Source of the DNA: Bacteroidales bacterium
GTDB taxonomy: Bacteria; Bacteroidota; Bacteroidia; Bacteroidales; Muribaculaceae
Direction: 5' to 3'
Length of the DNA: 13,550 bases
Assembly: GCA_900752535.1 (NCBI GenBank)
Contig: CAADVV010000236.1
Span: forward strand, 1-13,550
The notes beneath the pieces are model-generated. The model saw only the letters and a program-made list of their open reading frames with translations, was not told the origin of the DNA and did no database searches. Below are positions 1 through 6,674 of this stretch, piece after piece (the stretch's first letter is position 1; every line of letters begins with the position of its first letter). The position numbers and the translations under genes were made by a program.

Positions 1-246
1 AGGTATGATTGTTGCAGAAGTTGTGTACTTGAATTCCACTTCGGCGTTGTTCAGCGATACCGTATAGGGAACGGTTATTGTTACTGTATTGTCCGCAATG
101 TCGGCCGTGTACGATTTCCCGTCCACGGTCATCACGACCGACGTGATGAAATTCTCATCTGCATCTTCAGGTACAATTTCATCATTCTTGTCACATGCGC
201 CCAAGAAGAATAAGGATAGGAGCATGGGAAGAAAATAAGTTTTCAT
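1..246 (-). CDS. Surface lipoprotein, 5' part only (possibly DUF5018/BtuG-like)
   Basis: The first 82 codons of a lipoprotein gene; the rest lies beyond the left edge. It starts with ATG at 246. The N-terminus is a lipoprotein signal: a hydrophobic stretch (residues 3-16) ending in the lipobox FLGAC with Cys18. An acidic tail, DKNDE, follows, as in Bacteroidetes surface lipoproteins. Residues from about 32 (motif NFITSVVMTVDGKSY) form a beta-rich module resembling the DUF5018-type N-terminal domain of Bacteroides lipoproteins. The gene starts 14 nt after the stop of the upstream PKD-repeat lipoprotein, so it is the third cistron of the riboswitch-led operon. From context it could be a corrinoid-binding BtuG-type protein, but the diagnostic C-terminal part is not visible. 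The lipoprotein call is solid and the family is tentative. Confidence 0.75.
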   Translation of the reverse strand, partial: MKTYFLPMLLSLFFLGACDKNDEIVPEDADENFITSVVMTVDGKSYTADIADNTVTITVPYTVSLNNAEVEFKYTTSATIIP

Positions 247-260
247 ACTTGTAATTTTTT

Positions 261-2042
261 TTATTTGGTTAGATCTTCAAAAGAAAATACTTCCGTTGAA
301 ACTTCGCCCAGCCAGCCGCTTTTGGCCAGAACGCCGCATTGTACTTTGATAAAGTCGATATATTGCAGATTGGCTTCCGTGCCGTCGGCATGGATGGCAT
401 TGGAAATTTTGAAACCGTTCCTTTGACCGCTTCCATCCACCGTACTGCCGCCTTCTATCTGGTCGTTTCCGAAGTTGTCCACATATCCCCAGTCATAAGC
501 CTGATTGTCCCAATAACCGGTTTGTGAATCTTGGATGTTGCGAGAAGCCAAGCAAGTACCGGTCAGGGTATAACTGTTTTCCGTTATCCAAGCCGGATAA
601 TAATAGTCCTGCGTATGATAAGCGGACAGATAGTCTACCCAGCCGTTTCTTCCGTCAGAACTGATCCATTGGACATCCATTTTTTTACCTTCCGGACGGT
701 AATAGGTCACTTCAAAGTTTCGTATTGTTTCTTCCTTGCCTGCTTCAGAACCTTTCAGTTCGTACCATTCGTCGTCCGGCAATCCGTTTCCGTTTATATC
801 CTGCATGACCCATACGATACCCGGCTCGGAACTGCCGTCGAAAGCATTCCCTTGAATTGAAAAATCATACTGGTTGCCCGAATTGGGGATACTGTGGTCG
901 AAGCCGACGATGATATAACCGCCGAAAGAACCCAAAGAGACGTGCAGTTTGTCTTTCAAACGCTGTGTTGCCCATGCGACTGCCGCTTCAGGGGATGTTT
1001 CGTTGCCGGTCATACCGCCTATCGTGCTCGTTTCGTTGATAAATTGGCCGGGAGCCGGGGTATATTCATAGACTTTATTCCAGAGCTTGGAACTTCCCGA
1101 AGCCCGGAATCCATCCTGTTCCTTTTTGTCCACACAAACGACTTTTACGGTGGCGGTGACAGCAGTTTTTCCTTTGTCGATATTCCTGCTTATTTTTTCC
1201 GTCGGTGCGTCTTCCGACACAGTACAGGAGACGGTGTATTCTCCGGGTGCGGACGGCGTGAACTTGAACATGCGTTCCACTTCCCCTTCCATGACCTGAC
1301 CGTCCACACTCCACTCAAAACGGGGATTGTCGAAATACTCCAACAACGGGCGCAGGAAAACAGGTCGGTCGGCGAAAGTGTACCTGTCCGTGGATGTTTG
1401 CCGGTAAGACGGGGTCTGGAATTTGACAACGTAGGGCATCGTTTCCACGACCTCTACGCTTATGTCCTTCGTTGTTGTCCCATCTATATTGGAAGCGTTG
1501 ATTGTCACCGTATAAACACCGAGTTCTTTTTCATTGAAAGTATAAGTATTCTCGGTGGAAACGATTTTTCCTTCCCGTACCCATTCGATTTTGAAACCTT
1601 CTACATCCGAATGCTGAATATCGGGAGTAAATGTGTAATCGGTATTCCGGACGACTTTTAGCCCTTGCGAAGGTAGTGCCAGTGAAATGACCGGAGGGGT
1701 AAGTTCTTTCACTTCTACTTTCAGTTCCTCTTCGGCATAGCCTTCCGCATTGTCTACTCTTAGTTTGACGTAAAAATCCCCGCATTCATTCCATGTACGT
1801 TGAAGAGACGGACCCGAAGAAACCAGCGTACCGTCTATCGTCCAAGCAAAAAGAGCATCTTCAACATTCTGGTATGTCGGGGCGATAGTCAATTCGTGAC
1901 CGACCTTGACCGTGTAAATACCGGTTTCGCTGTCAAGTTCTATTATAGGTTGTCCTCCTACTTCTTCGGTAATGACTTCATCCTTGTTGCAGGAGGTGAA
2001 CAGCATACAGGCCGAAATAATAAAATAGTAAAAACGATGCAT
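261..2042 (-). CDS. PKD-repeat cell-surface lipoprotein of a B12-regulated operon
   Basis: A 593-residue lipoprotein. The signal peptide ends in LFTSC (Cys18), followed by NKDE, which matches the K-(D/E)2 lipoprotein export signal that sends Bacteroidetes lipoproteins to the outer face of the outer membrane. Residues about 32-112, 113-202 and 205-305 are three PKD/Ig-like beta-sandwich repeats, each with an F/W-x-W-T/V-x-D/G core and a G-x-Y-T-V-type last strand. Residues about 315-593 form a separate aromatic- and Gly/Asp-rich domain (motifs GNAFDGSSEPGIVWV, DINGNGLPDDEWYEL and IDFIKVQCG) of the kind annotated 'cell surface protein' in Bacteroides cobalamin loci. It is the second gene after the cobalamin riboswitch, 65 nt behind the DUF4465-like gene with a hairpin between them. 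The inferred role is a surface accessory for corrinoid capture. No catalytic motif is seen and the ligand is unproven. Confidence 0.85.
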   Translation of the reverse strand: MHRFYYFIISACMLFTSCNKDEVITEEVGGQPIIELDSETGIYTVKVGHELTIAPTYQNVEDALFAWTIDGTLVSSGPSLQRTWNECGDFYVKLRVDNAEGYAEEELKVEVKELTPPVISLALPSQGLKVVRNTDYTFTPDIQHSDVEGFKIEWVREGKIVSTENTYTFNEKELGVYTVTINASNIDGTTTKDISVEVVETMPYVVKFQTPSYRQTSTDRYTFADRPVFLRPLLEYFDNPRFEWSVDGQVMEGEVERMFKFTPSAPGEYTVSCTVSEDAPTEKISRNIDKGKTAVTATVKVVCVDKKEQDGFRASGSSKLWNKVYEYTPAPGQFINETSTIGGMTGNETSPEAAVAWATQRLKDKLHVSLGSFGGYIIVGFDHSIPNSGNQYDFSIQGNAFDGSSEPGIVWVMQDINGNGLPDDEWYELKGSEAGKEETIRNFEVTYYRPEGKKMDVQWISSDGRNGWVDYLSAYHTQDYYYPAWITENSYTLTGTCLASRNIQDSQTGYWDNQAYDWGYVDNFGNDQIEGGSTVDGSGQRNGFKISNAIHADGTEANLQYIDFIKVQCGVLAKSGWLGEVSTEVFSFEDLTK

Positions 2043-2065
2043 GATGTGTGGATTTTAGAAAAATA

Positions 2066-2099
2066 ACAGGGATACCCCCGACAGAAGGGATATCCCTGT
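2066..2099 (-). terminator. Intrinsic hairpin between lipoprotein cistrons
   Basis: A perfect 9-bp inverted repeat (ACAGGGATA at 2066-2074, TATCCCTGT at 2091-2099). Read on the minus strand it can extend inward by a CCC/GGG pairing and is followed by TATTTTT. It sits between the DUF4465-like gene and the PKD lipoprotein gene. It may act as a partial terminator that lowers expression of the downstream cistrons, or as a 3'-end stabiliser. A T-rich tract also lies on the plus-strand side. Confidence 0.7.
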
Positions 2100-2107
2100 A
2101 TTCTTTT

Positions 2108-3025
2108 TTATTGTATGGTGATATCATCGATACAGATATAAGCCGGAGTATTCAAACCGTATGCTCCCGAATCCGAACCCTTGAAATTGAATTTCACACT
2201 TTGCACCCCTTCGGCATTGATTTCCCAATAATCCCATGTCGTGATAGGGTCAACCTGTTGGTGACCGTCACGATAATCAGCCAAAAGGCGTGTGTAAGTG
2301 CGGATTAAGCTGCCATTTATATCGTAACATTCCAGATTCACTTGGAAATATCCTTTCATCTCTTTCAATGGAGTCGCAACTCCCGTAGAGCCGAACTGAT
2401 TGCCATAAGTGATGACCCCATAAGTGTATGACGAGTTGCAGATCCACAGACCGACCAACTTCCGGGGAACATTGAAATAAAATTCTGGTTTAGCCATCCA
2501 TGCCTGATTGTAATCATCCACATATCCGTAAACGACACCGAAGTTGGACCCGCTGTGCCCGGCTTCCTTATCCTGTCCTTCCGCTTCCACCGCAGTGTTA
2601 TAGACAGAACACTGGTTCAGATAAGAATACCACCAGTCGCCGGTATTCCCCGACTGATTGGAGCGGATGTTCCAGTTGGAAAGTGCGATGCCGCCGCTGG
2701 AATACTCTGTGCTTCCACCTACTGTATTAAACATTGAGAGGAAGAGATACTCTTCCGGAGTATTGTCGTAAATGGTAGTTACTTGAGGATAGCCTTGGTA
2801 CGAATAGAGGTTTTCTCCTGCCGAGGTAGGTCCTGCCAACATGCCGGAATCGAAATCGTCGAAAGTGATAGTCAAGGTTCCGTCCGGATTCGTTACAGCT
2901 CGGGTTTGCGAAGTTCCGGAATCAACCGGTTCCATCAAAAAGTCATCGTCCGAGCTACAGCCGGTAAACAGGGCAGTTGCCGTCAATAAGAAAGCACCCG
3001 CCAGAAAGTGTAATTTTCTTTTCAT
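2108..3025 (-). CDS. DUF4465-like surface lipoprotein under cobalamin riboswitch control
   Basis: A 305-residue lipoprotein. The signal peptide (residues 1-22) ends in the lipobox LFTGC with Cys23. SSDDD follows, an acidic surface-export signal. The mature part begins with a disordered linker and then the TLTITFDDF motif. It continues as an all-beta domain (ALSNWNIRSNQSG, GSNFGVVYGYVDD and FYFNVPRKLVGLWICNSSY motifs) that ends in YICIDDITI, a pattern typical of DUF4465 jelly-roll proteins. It is the first gene after a cobalamin riboswitch and an intrinsic terminator, with the start codon 42 nt past the terminator T-tract. Surface lipoproteins of B12 loci in gut Bacteroidetes include direct B12 binders (BtuG, BtuH). 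This protein is a candidate of that kind by context, but I cannot show the binding residues. Start ATG at 3025 is fixed by the signal peptide. Confidence 0.85.
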   Translation of the reverse strand: MKRKLHFLAGAFLLTATALFTGCSSDDDFLMEPVDSGTSQTRAVTNPDGTLTITFDDFDSGMLAGPTSAGENLYSYQGYPQVTTIYDNTPEEYLFLSMFNTVGGSTEYSSGGIALSNWNIRSNQSGNTGDWWYSYLNQCSVYNTAVEAEGQDKEAGHSGSNFGVVYGYVDDYNQAWMAKPEFYFNVPRKLVGLWICNSSYTYGVITYGNQFGSTGVATPLKEMKGYFQVNLECYDINGSLIRTYTRLLADYRDGHQQVDPITTWDYWEINAEGVQSVKFNFKGSDSGAYGLNTPAYICIDDITIQ

Positions 3026-3066
3026 AGGTCACTCATTTTAATGTAAAACATATTATTAACAAACAC

Positions 3067-3101
3067 AAAAAATCCCGTTCGTGCGGACTTACACGAATGG
3101 G
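3067..3101 (-). terminator. Intrinsic terminator in the riboswitch expression platform
   Basis: Read on the minus strand, a 10-bp stem (5' arm 3101-3092, 3' arm 3083-3074, 8-nt loop) with a single A-C mismatch is followed directly by ATTTTTT (3073-3067). It lies between the cobalamin aptamer and the lipoprotein start codon at 3025. It would stop transcription before the coding region, as expected for a B12-repressed attenuator. Confidence 0.72.
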
Positions 3102-3189
3102 AATATGTCTGTCTTCAAATATTGAATGGCCGATGAGCTATTCCTTATTTGGTTACGACCTGTATATCCCGCAGGTGTAAATCTCATTC

Positions 3190-3358
3190 CGGTCATGGCA
3201 GGTCTTCTGACTCGTCCCGGTCATCGTGCCTTCCCAGTATTACACCAGTGGCAAAAGTTCGATGTCCGTTTTTGTGGACTCACAGCAGCGGGTACTGTCC
3301 CGGATTTTCACCGGATTCCCTTTTCATCCGGAAGGTGGTAAACCTCCCGAAACCATTT
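3190..3358 (-). ncRNA. Cobalamin (B12) riboswitch
   Basis: The minus strand carries the hallmark elements of the cobalamin aptamer in order: GGGAATCCGGTGAAAATCC (about 3324-3306), ACAGTACCCGCTGCTGTGAG (about 3300-3280), the B12 box GCCACTGG (3252-3245), GGGAAGGCACGATGACC (about 3236-3220) and a final GAGTCAGAAGACCTGCC (about 3213-3197). It binds adenosylcobalamin or a related corrinoid and lowers expression of the downstream genes when corrinoid is plentiful. It sits in the leader of the three-lipoprotein operon, just after a Bacteroidetes-type -7 element, and is followed by an intrinsic terminator. Outer boundaries are approximate. Confidence 0.93.
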
Positions 3359-3366
3359 CCTGATTG

Positions 3367-3374
3367 CAAAAATA
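3367..3374 (-). promoter_or_regulatory. Bacteroidetes -7 promoter element for the B12 operon
   Basis: TATTTTTG on the minus strand matches the Bacteroidetes -7 consensus TAnnTTTG. It would place the transcription start near 3360, immediately before the riboswitch. I see no good TTTG -33 element at the expected spacing, so recognition may be weak or activator-assisted. Confidence 0.5.
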
Positions 3375-3380
3375 CATAAA

Positions 3381-3427
3381 ATCACCGAATGATAATTATA
3401 ATATCATAACAATTTTTATTCGGTGAT
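3381..3427. repeat. Perfect 10-bp inverted repeat in the divergent intergenic region
   Basis: ATCACCGAAT at 3381-3390 is exactly inverted as ATTCGGTGAT at 3418-3427, with a 27-nt AT-rich spacer. It lies just upstream of the B12-operon -7 element and between the B12 operon and the toxin-antitoxin operon. It could be a regulator site for the B12 operon, a DNA hairpin, or a scar of an element boundary. The rest of the 3026-3533 non-coding stretch holds the riboswitch, its terminator and the two promoters. Confidence 0.6.
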
Positions 3428-3479
3428 GGAGATTCCCGAAATAAAAAACGGGAGAAACAGGTATATTTTTTGTCGAAGA

Positions 3480-3511
3480 TTTGTATAAGTGTAACGAATT
3501 AGTTACTTTTG
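3480..3511 (+). promoter_or_regulatory. Promoter of the toxin-antitoxin operon
   Basis: TTTG at 3480-3483, a 20-nt spacer, then TACTTTTG (TAnnTTTG) at 3504-3511: an excellent fit to the Bacteroidetes sigma-ABfr consensus. It implies transcription starting around 3518 and a leader of only about 15 nt before the toxin ATG at 3534. Confidence 0.72.
3491..3506. promoter_or_regulatory. Palindromic operator candidate for antitoxin autorepression
   Basis: GTAAC-G-AATT-A-GTTAC: perfect 5-bp arms around a palindromic AATT core. It lies between the -33 and -7 elements and overlaps the first bases of the -7. This position suits the Xre-family antitoxin encoded downstream, since antitoxins of this class bind palindromes over their own promoter. 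Confidence 0.55.
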
Positions 3512-3533
3512 CAGAATAAGAACAATGGCATGA

Positions 3534-3866
3534 ATGAAAAGAGAGTTGATATTTTCTCCGGAATACATCGAGTTTGAACAGAGTTCGACTCCTCGGACAC
3601 AAGAAAAACTGCGCTATGCGGTAGCTATTTTGGAAACCGTGCAGCCGATACCGACCAAGTTTGTGAAGAAACTGACGAATACTGATTTTTATGAGTTGCG
3701 GGTTTCGGTTGATAACGAGGTACGGGTTATCCTGTTTGCGGCAGACAATGAAAATATCAATCTCGCATCGAGCGTGGTCCTGCTGAATGGCTTTGTGAAG
3801 AAGAGCACAAAGGATTATGACAAGGAGATTACAAAGGCTATCAATATTTTAAGGAAGTTGCTATGA
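3534..3866 (+). CDS. RelE/HigB-type toxin, Gp49-like family
   Basis: A 110-residue protein of the phage Gp49-like (DUF891) branch of the RelE/ParE superfamily. These toxins are usually ribosome-dependent mRNA endonucleases. The family pattern is visible: a helical N-terminal half, then KFVKKLTNTDFYELRVSV (about residues 41-58), EVRVILF (about 61-67), and the C-terminal VVLLNGFVKKSTKDYDKEI with the typical hydrophobic-F-x-KK-x-x-K signature. The length is normal for the family. It is first in a two-gene operon and its last 4 nt overlap the antitoxin start (ATGA). Toxin-first order is characteristic of HigBA-like systems. The target is inferred from the family. Confidence 0.88.
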   Translation: MKRELIFSPEYIEFEQSSTPRTQEKLRYAVAILETVQPIPTKFVKKLTNTDFYELRVSVDNEVRVILFAADNENINLASSVVLLNGFVKKSTKDYDKEITKAINILRKLL

Positions 3867-4225
3867 GTATGACAAATAACCGATTAACAGCAGAGGAATT
3901 GCAAAAACTCCGTCAGACGGATTTTAGCAAAAAACCGGGATTTGTGAAGGCCGAAACGGTACTCGCCAAAGAGGTTGGCGAGGTCGGAACTTTGCAAAGA
4001 GCCGAGTTCGATGCAAAGGCTCGTGCATGGTATTATGGCGAAATACTGCGGGAGCGACGCAAAGAACTCGGTATGACACAGAAAGAGCTTGCCGAACGTG
4101 TGGGGCGTGAACGTACCTATATCAATCGTATAGAGAGAGGAGAAACCGATTTACAGCTCTCTTCGTTTATCCGCATTGCAGAGGCATTGGGTATCATGCT
4201 CCGCCTCGATGTGAATCTGGCGTGA
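3863..4225 (+). CDS. Xre-family HTH antitoxin (HigA-like)
   Basis: A 120-residue protein with a classical helix-turn-helix of the lambda-repressor/Xre type at about residues 60-115 (motifs LRERRKELGMTQKELAERVG, RTYINRIERGE and FIRIAEALG). Residues 1-58 form a charged N-terminal segment likely to wrap and neutralise the toxin. The toxin gene overlaps by 4 nt, so translation is probably coupled. It would repress the operon through the palindrome at 3491-3506. Transcription ends at the strong hairpin 15 nt downstream. The pair may stabilise the adjoining mobile element, an inference from position. Confidence 0.9.
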   Translation: MSMTNNRLTAEELQKLRQTDFSKKPGFVKAETVLAKEVGEVGTLQRAEFDAKARAWYYGEILRERRKELGMTQKELAERVGRERTYINRIERGETDLQLSSFIRIAEALGIMLRLDVNLA

Positions 4226-4240
4226 GTGTATAAACCAGTA

Positions 4241-4282
4241 AAAAACGAGGGTGGTCACATCATATCGGCCACCCTCGTTTTT
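4241..4282. terminator. Bidirectional intrinsic terminator
   Basis: A perfect 14-bp stem (4241-4254 with 4269-4282) around a 14-nt loop, with A-tracts on the left arm and T-tracts on the right. A strong G/C core is therefore followed by U-tracts in both directions. It ends the plus-strand toxin-antitoxin operon and the minus-strand transfer operon, whose last gene stops at 4305. Confidence 0.9.
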
Positions 4283-4304
4283 GTACATACATCCGTTAAA
4301 AGAC

Positions 4305-5981
4305 CTATCGGTGAAACATGCTTTGCATGGCCATTTCACCCTGATACTTCTCCATTTCGCCCAGTTTCTCGCTCACGCTTTGCAGGTTGGTTTCGAGCGT
4401 CGTATCGTGGTCGAAAGGAAAGCTGTGTTGCACGGCGAGACCAGCGTTGGTGGCCTGTCCGACATCGAGCGTATCGGTTTCCCTGTTATATCCGACATAC
4501 AGAATATCGCCGCTCGGCATCTCGAATACAGGCATTTTCTGCTGTGACAAGACGGCGAATTGTTCTGCCGCCATATCCTTGGCCACCTCTTTCACATCAT
4601 CGCTGGCGCGGTCGGTTCCGTAACGCCGGATATGGTCTCGCACCTCCTGTTCCGTGTACTTCAGCATGATGTCGTAAGTGCCCCCGACACTTCCGTTGTA
4701 CACTACGGCAAAGTCTTTATCCTCGATTAGCAGATCATCTCCCCGGTTCTGGAGGGGAGAAGCGAATGTATGCTGCTCGTCCATACCGTTGCCGTCGTAA
4801 TACTCTTTGGCGAGTGCCAGCAATCCCTTGTAGTCGCCTTTGTCCTTCAATTCGTCCAGTTGCGTCATGTCATCGGTGGATTGGAGATAAGCCACCGATG
4901 CGTAAAAGATACGTTCCTTGGTCGAGTGTTTGTTCTCTTGCTCTTCAGTAACATTTTGTTCCAGCTCCTGTGCAATCTTATCCACCTTTTGAGTAACGAT
5001 TGACGAAGCCCTTTTCACGTCCAGAAGCGTCGTCTTGATAAACTGTGGCGATTCCTTCAATTCATCGAGCCACCCTTTGAGGTATGCGCAACTGTCTTCC
5101 TTGATATGCTTGGTCATGCCATAGCGTTGTGCGATCAGTGCACTGCCAAGTTCGGCCACCAGTTCCTCGCGGGCATACTCTTTCGAACCGAAAGATGTCG
5201 GCTGGAGACGGTCGAGAACACCCTCGGCGCCGGTGGAGTGGACCATTTCATGAAACAGCGTTCCGTAAAAGGCTTCTCCGGACTGGAACTGTTCTTTTTC
5301 GGGCACGATTATCTCGTTTCTCGTAATCGAGTAGTATGCTTCGTCCTGATGTCTCGGTTTGATAGGACAAATCCAAAGGTTATCCCGAATCATCGTATCG
5401 ACGGGCGCGAAACTGAAATGTTCGCCGTTTTCGACCCTTTTCCCGTTCTCTACCTCCAACTGCTCCCACAACTCCGGTCGTGCCTCCCGCAAGTTGGTCT
5501 GGGCGACATTGAACACCCGGAACACCTGCATTTTGGGATAGACGTTGTATTGCGCCTTCTCCTCGTCGGAGAGCTTCTTGTAATCGTCATACTTGATTTT
5601 TTCCTTTGTCTCCTTGTGTATGCAGGTGAATGTGGTCAGCATCACGGGAAAGGATTTCTCGCCTTTCAGCACAGATACCCTTGGCAGTTCTTGTCCGTCC
5701 TTATCGGGCTTGTTGAGCCGCTGCACGCAGTCGAACGTACAGAAACGGGGAATCTTGTACCCTTCGTTCTCACAATGCAGGAGCAGCATGAGCGCATTCA
5801 GACCGTTATATTCCCGTCCGGAGAGGTTGCGGGGCCATTGCAGCGTCCCTTCGGTGAGCCACGGCTTGTGCCAATCTTTCTGGATGCTTTCGATTTTCTC
5901 GATCATCATCTCGGCAAAGAGGTCCAGCGCCTTATCCTCGCTGTTCGGTCCCTCCGTATTTCGCTTTCTATAACCGGCCAT
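4305..5981 (-). CDS. ArdC-type antirestriction protein with zincin metallopeptidase domain
   Basis: 558 residues. Residues about 15-165 form an ArdC N-terminal-type domain (PRNLSGREYNGLNALML, FPVMLTTF, YPKMQVFRVFNVAQTNL), known in this family to bind single-stranded DNA. Residues about 195-345 are the polyvalent-protein zincin: EIIVPEK, then the HExxH motif HEMVH at 244-248, then the EELVAELGS helix with the likely third zinc ligand Glu277. Residues about 346-558 are a family-specific tail without a recognised domain, rich in charged helices. Such proteins are thought to enter the recipient with conjugating DNA or be made early there, and to shield it from restriction or process host factors. 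It is the last gene of the operon, starting 5 nt after the SSB-like stop and ending just before the shared terminator. All catalytic residues are present. Confidence 0.88.
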   Translation of the reverse strand: MAGYRKRNTEGPNSEDKALDLFAEMMIEKIESIQKDWHKPWLTEGTLQWPRNLSGREYNGLNALMLLLHCENEGYKIPRFCTFDCVQRLNKPDKDGQELPRVSVLKGEKSFPVMLTTFTCIHKETKEKIKYDDYKKLSDEEKAQYNVYPKMQVFRVFNVAQTNLREARPELWEQLEVENGKRVENGEHFSFAPVDTMIRDNLWICPIKPRHQDEAYYSITRNEIIVPEKEQFQSGEAFYGTLFHEMVHSTGAEGVLDRLQPTSFGSKEYAREELVAELGSALIAQRYGMTKHIKEDSCAYLKGWLDELKESPQFIKTTLLDVKRASSIVTQKVDKIAQELEQNVTEEQENKHSTKERIFYASVAYLQSTDDMTQLDELKDKGDYKGLLALAKEYYDGNGMDEQHTFASPLQNRGDDLLIEDKDFAVVYNGSVGGTYDIMLKYTEQEVRDHIRRYGTDRASDDVKEVAKDMAAEQFAVLSQQKMPVFEMPSGDILYVGYNRETDTLDVGQATNAGLAVQHSFPFDHDTTLETNLQSVSEKLGEMEKYQGEMAMQSMFHR

Positions 5982-5986
5982 GACTG

Positions 5987-6595
5987 CTACTGATTGGAGT
6001 TATCCGATTCGGGAACATATTGCATCAATTCTTCCACCCGGCAGGAGATGTCCGGCTTCCCGTTATGTACCGAGACCGTCAGTTCGCCCTTGGCCTCTAC
6101 CTTGACACCCGGTTGCAACCACTCTTCGCGTTGCCTGTCGAAGCAGAAGAAGCGCACCCACTGGTACTCGAAAGTCTCATCGACCTTCTCGGTACTGAAT
6201 GCCGAGAACATCGTATAGGACTTATCCTTTTTGTCTTTCCGTTCCTCGATGTTCTTGCCCACCTTGCCGCGAAACAAAAGTTCGCCCTTGATGGAATCTG
6301 CGATGTCTGCTGCCGGGTCGATACGGTCGGCAAAGAGGTTGAAATAGAGCTTTTCGCCCCGGCGTTTCAGGAACAGCGTCCCCGCAACCTCGACACGCAG
6401 TCCGTTTCGATAGCTGGATACCTTCTTTTGGGCACCCTCCTTGCTGACACTGATCTCGACCGTTTCGTTCCGGCCATCCTTACCTTGGATCACGATGCGG
6501 AGCGGAAAGGTCAGGAATGTTTTATCTTCCTTGGTCGTGCGCATCGAAGCGTCGCGGCCGATAGTGCCGCACGCCGTAATATTACACTTAATCAT
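5987..6595 (-). CDS. Tandem OB-fold single-stranded DNA-binding protein (SSB-like)
   Basis: 202 residues holding two OB-fold-like modules. The first, residues about 1-95, begins IKCNITACGTIGRDASMR and ends in the V-x-V-x-G-T-L-F pattern of SSB. The second, about 103-191, has GELLFRGKVGKNIEERK, a W-V-R-F-F-C-F-D strand and VKVEAKGELTVSVHNGKPDI, again the SSB-like V-x-x-x-G-x-L pattern followed by a Gly turn. A short polar tail ends the protein; no PxxxDDDLPF-type SSB tail is seen. The probable role is coating transferred single-stranded DNA. It sits 5 nt upstream of the ArdC gene, and the SSB-plus-ArdC pairing is common in conjugative elements. Start ATG at 6595 gives the complete first strand. 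Confidence 0.82.
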   Translation of the reverse strand: MIKCNITACGTIGRDASMRTTKEDKTFLTFPLRIVIQGKDGRNETVEISVSKEGAQKKVSSYRNGLRVEVAGTLFLKRRGEKLYFNLFADRIDPAADIADSIKGELLFRGKVGKNIEERKDKKDKSYTMFSAFSTEKVDETFEYQWVRFFCFDRQREEWLQPGVKVEAKGELTVSVHNGKPDISCRVEELMQYVPESDNSNQ

Positions 6596-6609
6596 CTTCT
6601 TTTATCTTT

Positions 6610-6660
6610 TTAGTGATACATAGTCCACCGGACAAAGCGAGGTATCTTGAAGTTGAACAT
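6610..6660 (-). CDS. Possible 16-residue micro-ORF before the SSB gene
   Basis: In the 79-nt gap between the small membrane protein gene and the SSB-like gene there is an ATG-initiated 16-codon frame, MFNFKIPRFVRWTMYH, that stops 14 nt before the SSB start. It is basic and aromatic. It may be a leader peptide coupled to SSB translation or may be chance. Only conservation could decide. Confidence 0.2.
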   Translation of the reverse strand: MFNFKIPRFVRWTMYH

Positions 6661-6674
6661 GCTGAAACCGTTTC

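Noticed and set aside
894..1661. Plus-strand open frame (255 codons) opposite the PKD lipoprotein gene
   Set aside because: It is an antisense shadow of a well-supported lipoprotein gene, and the product has atypical composition rich in Phe, Cys and Arg.
3126..3379. Short plus-strand open frames across the riboswitch
   Set aside because: They lie entirely on the antisense strand of conserved cobalamin aptamer elements and are rich in Pro, Ser and Cys with no domain.
3434..3453. TCCCG/CGGGA inverted repeat as a possible terminator
   Set aside because: There are only 5 bp with a 10-nt loop and no following T-tract in the needed position, so it is not convincing.
5106..5993. Long plus-strand open frame (295 codons) opposite the ArdC gene
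   Set aside because: It lies fully antisense to a gene with clear motifs (HEMVH, ArdC N-domain), gives a Cys/Leu/His-rich product with no domain, and has no promoter.
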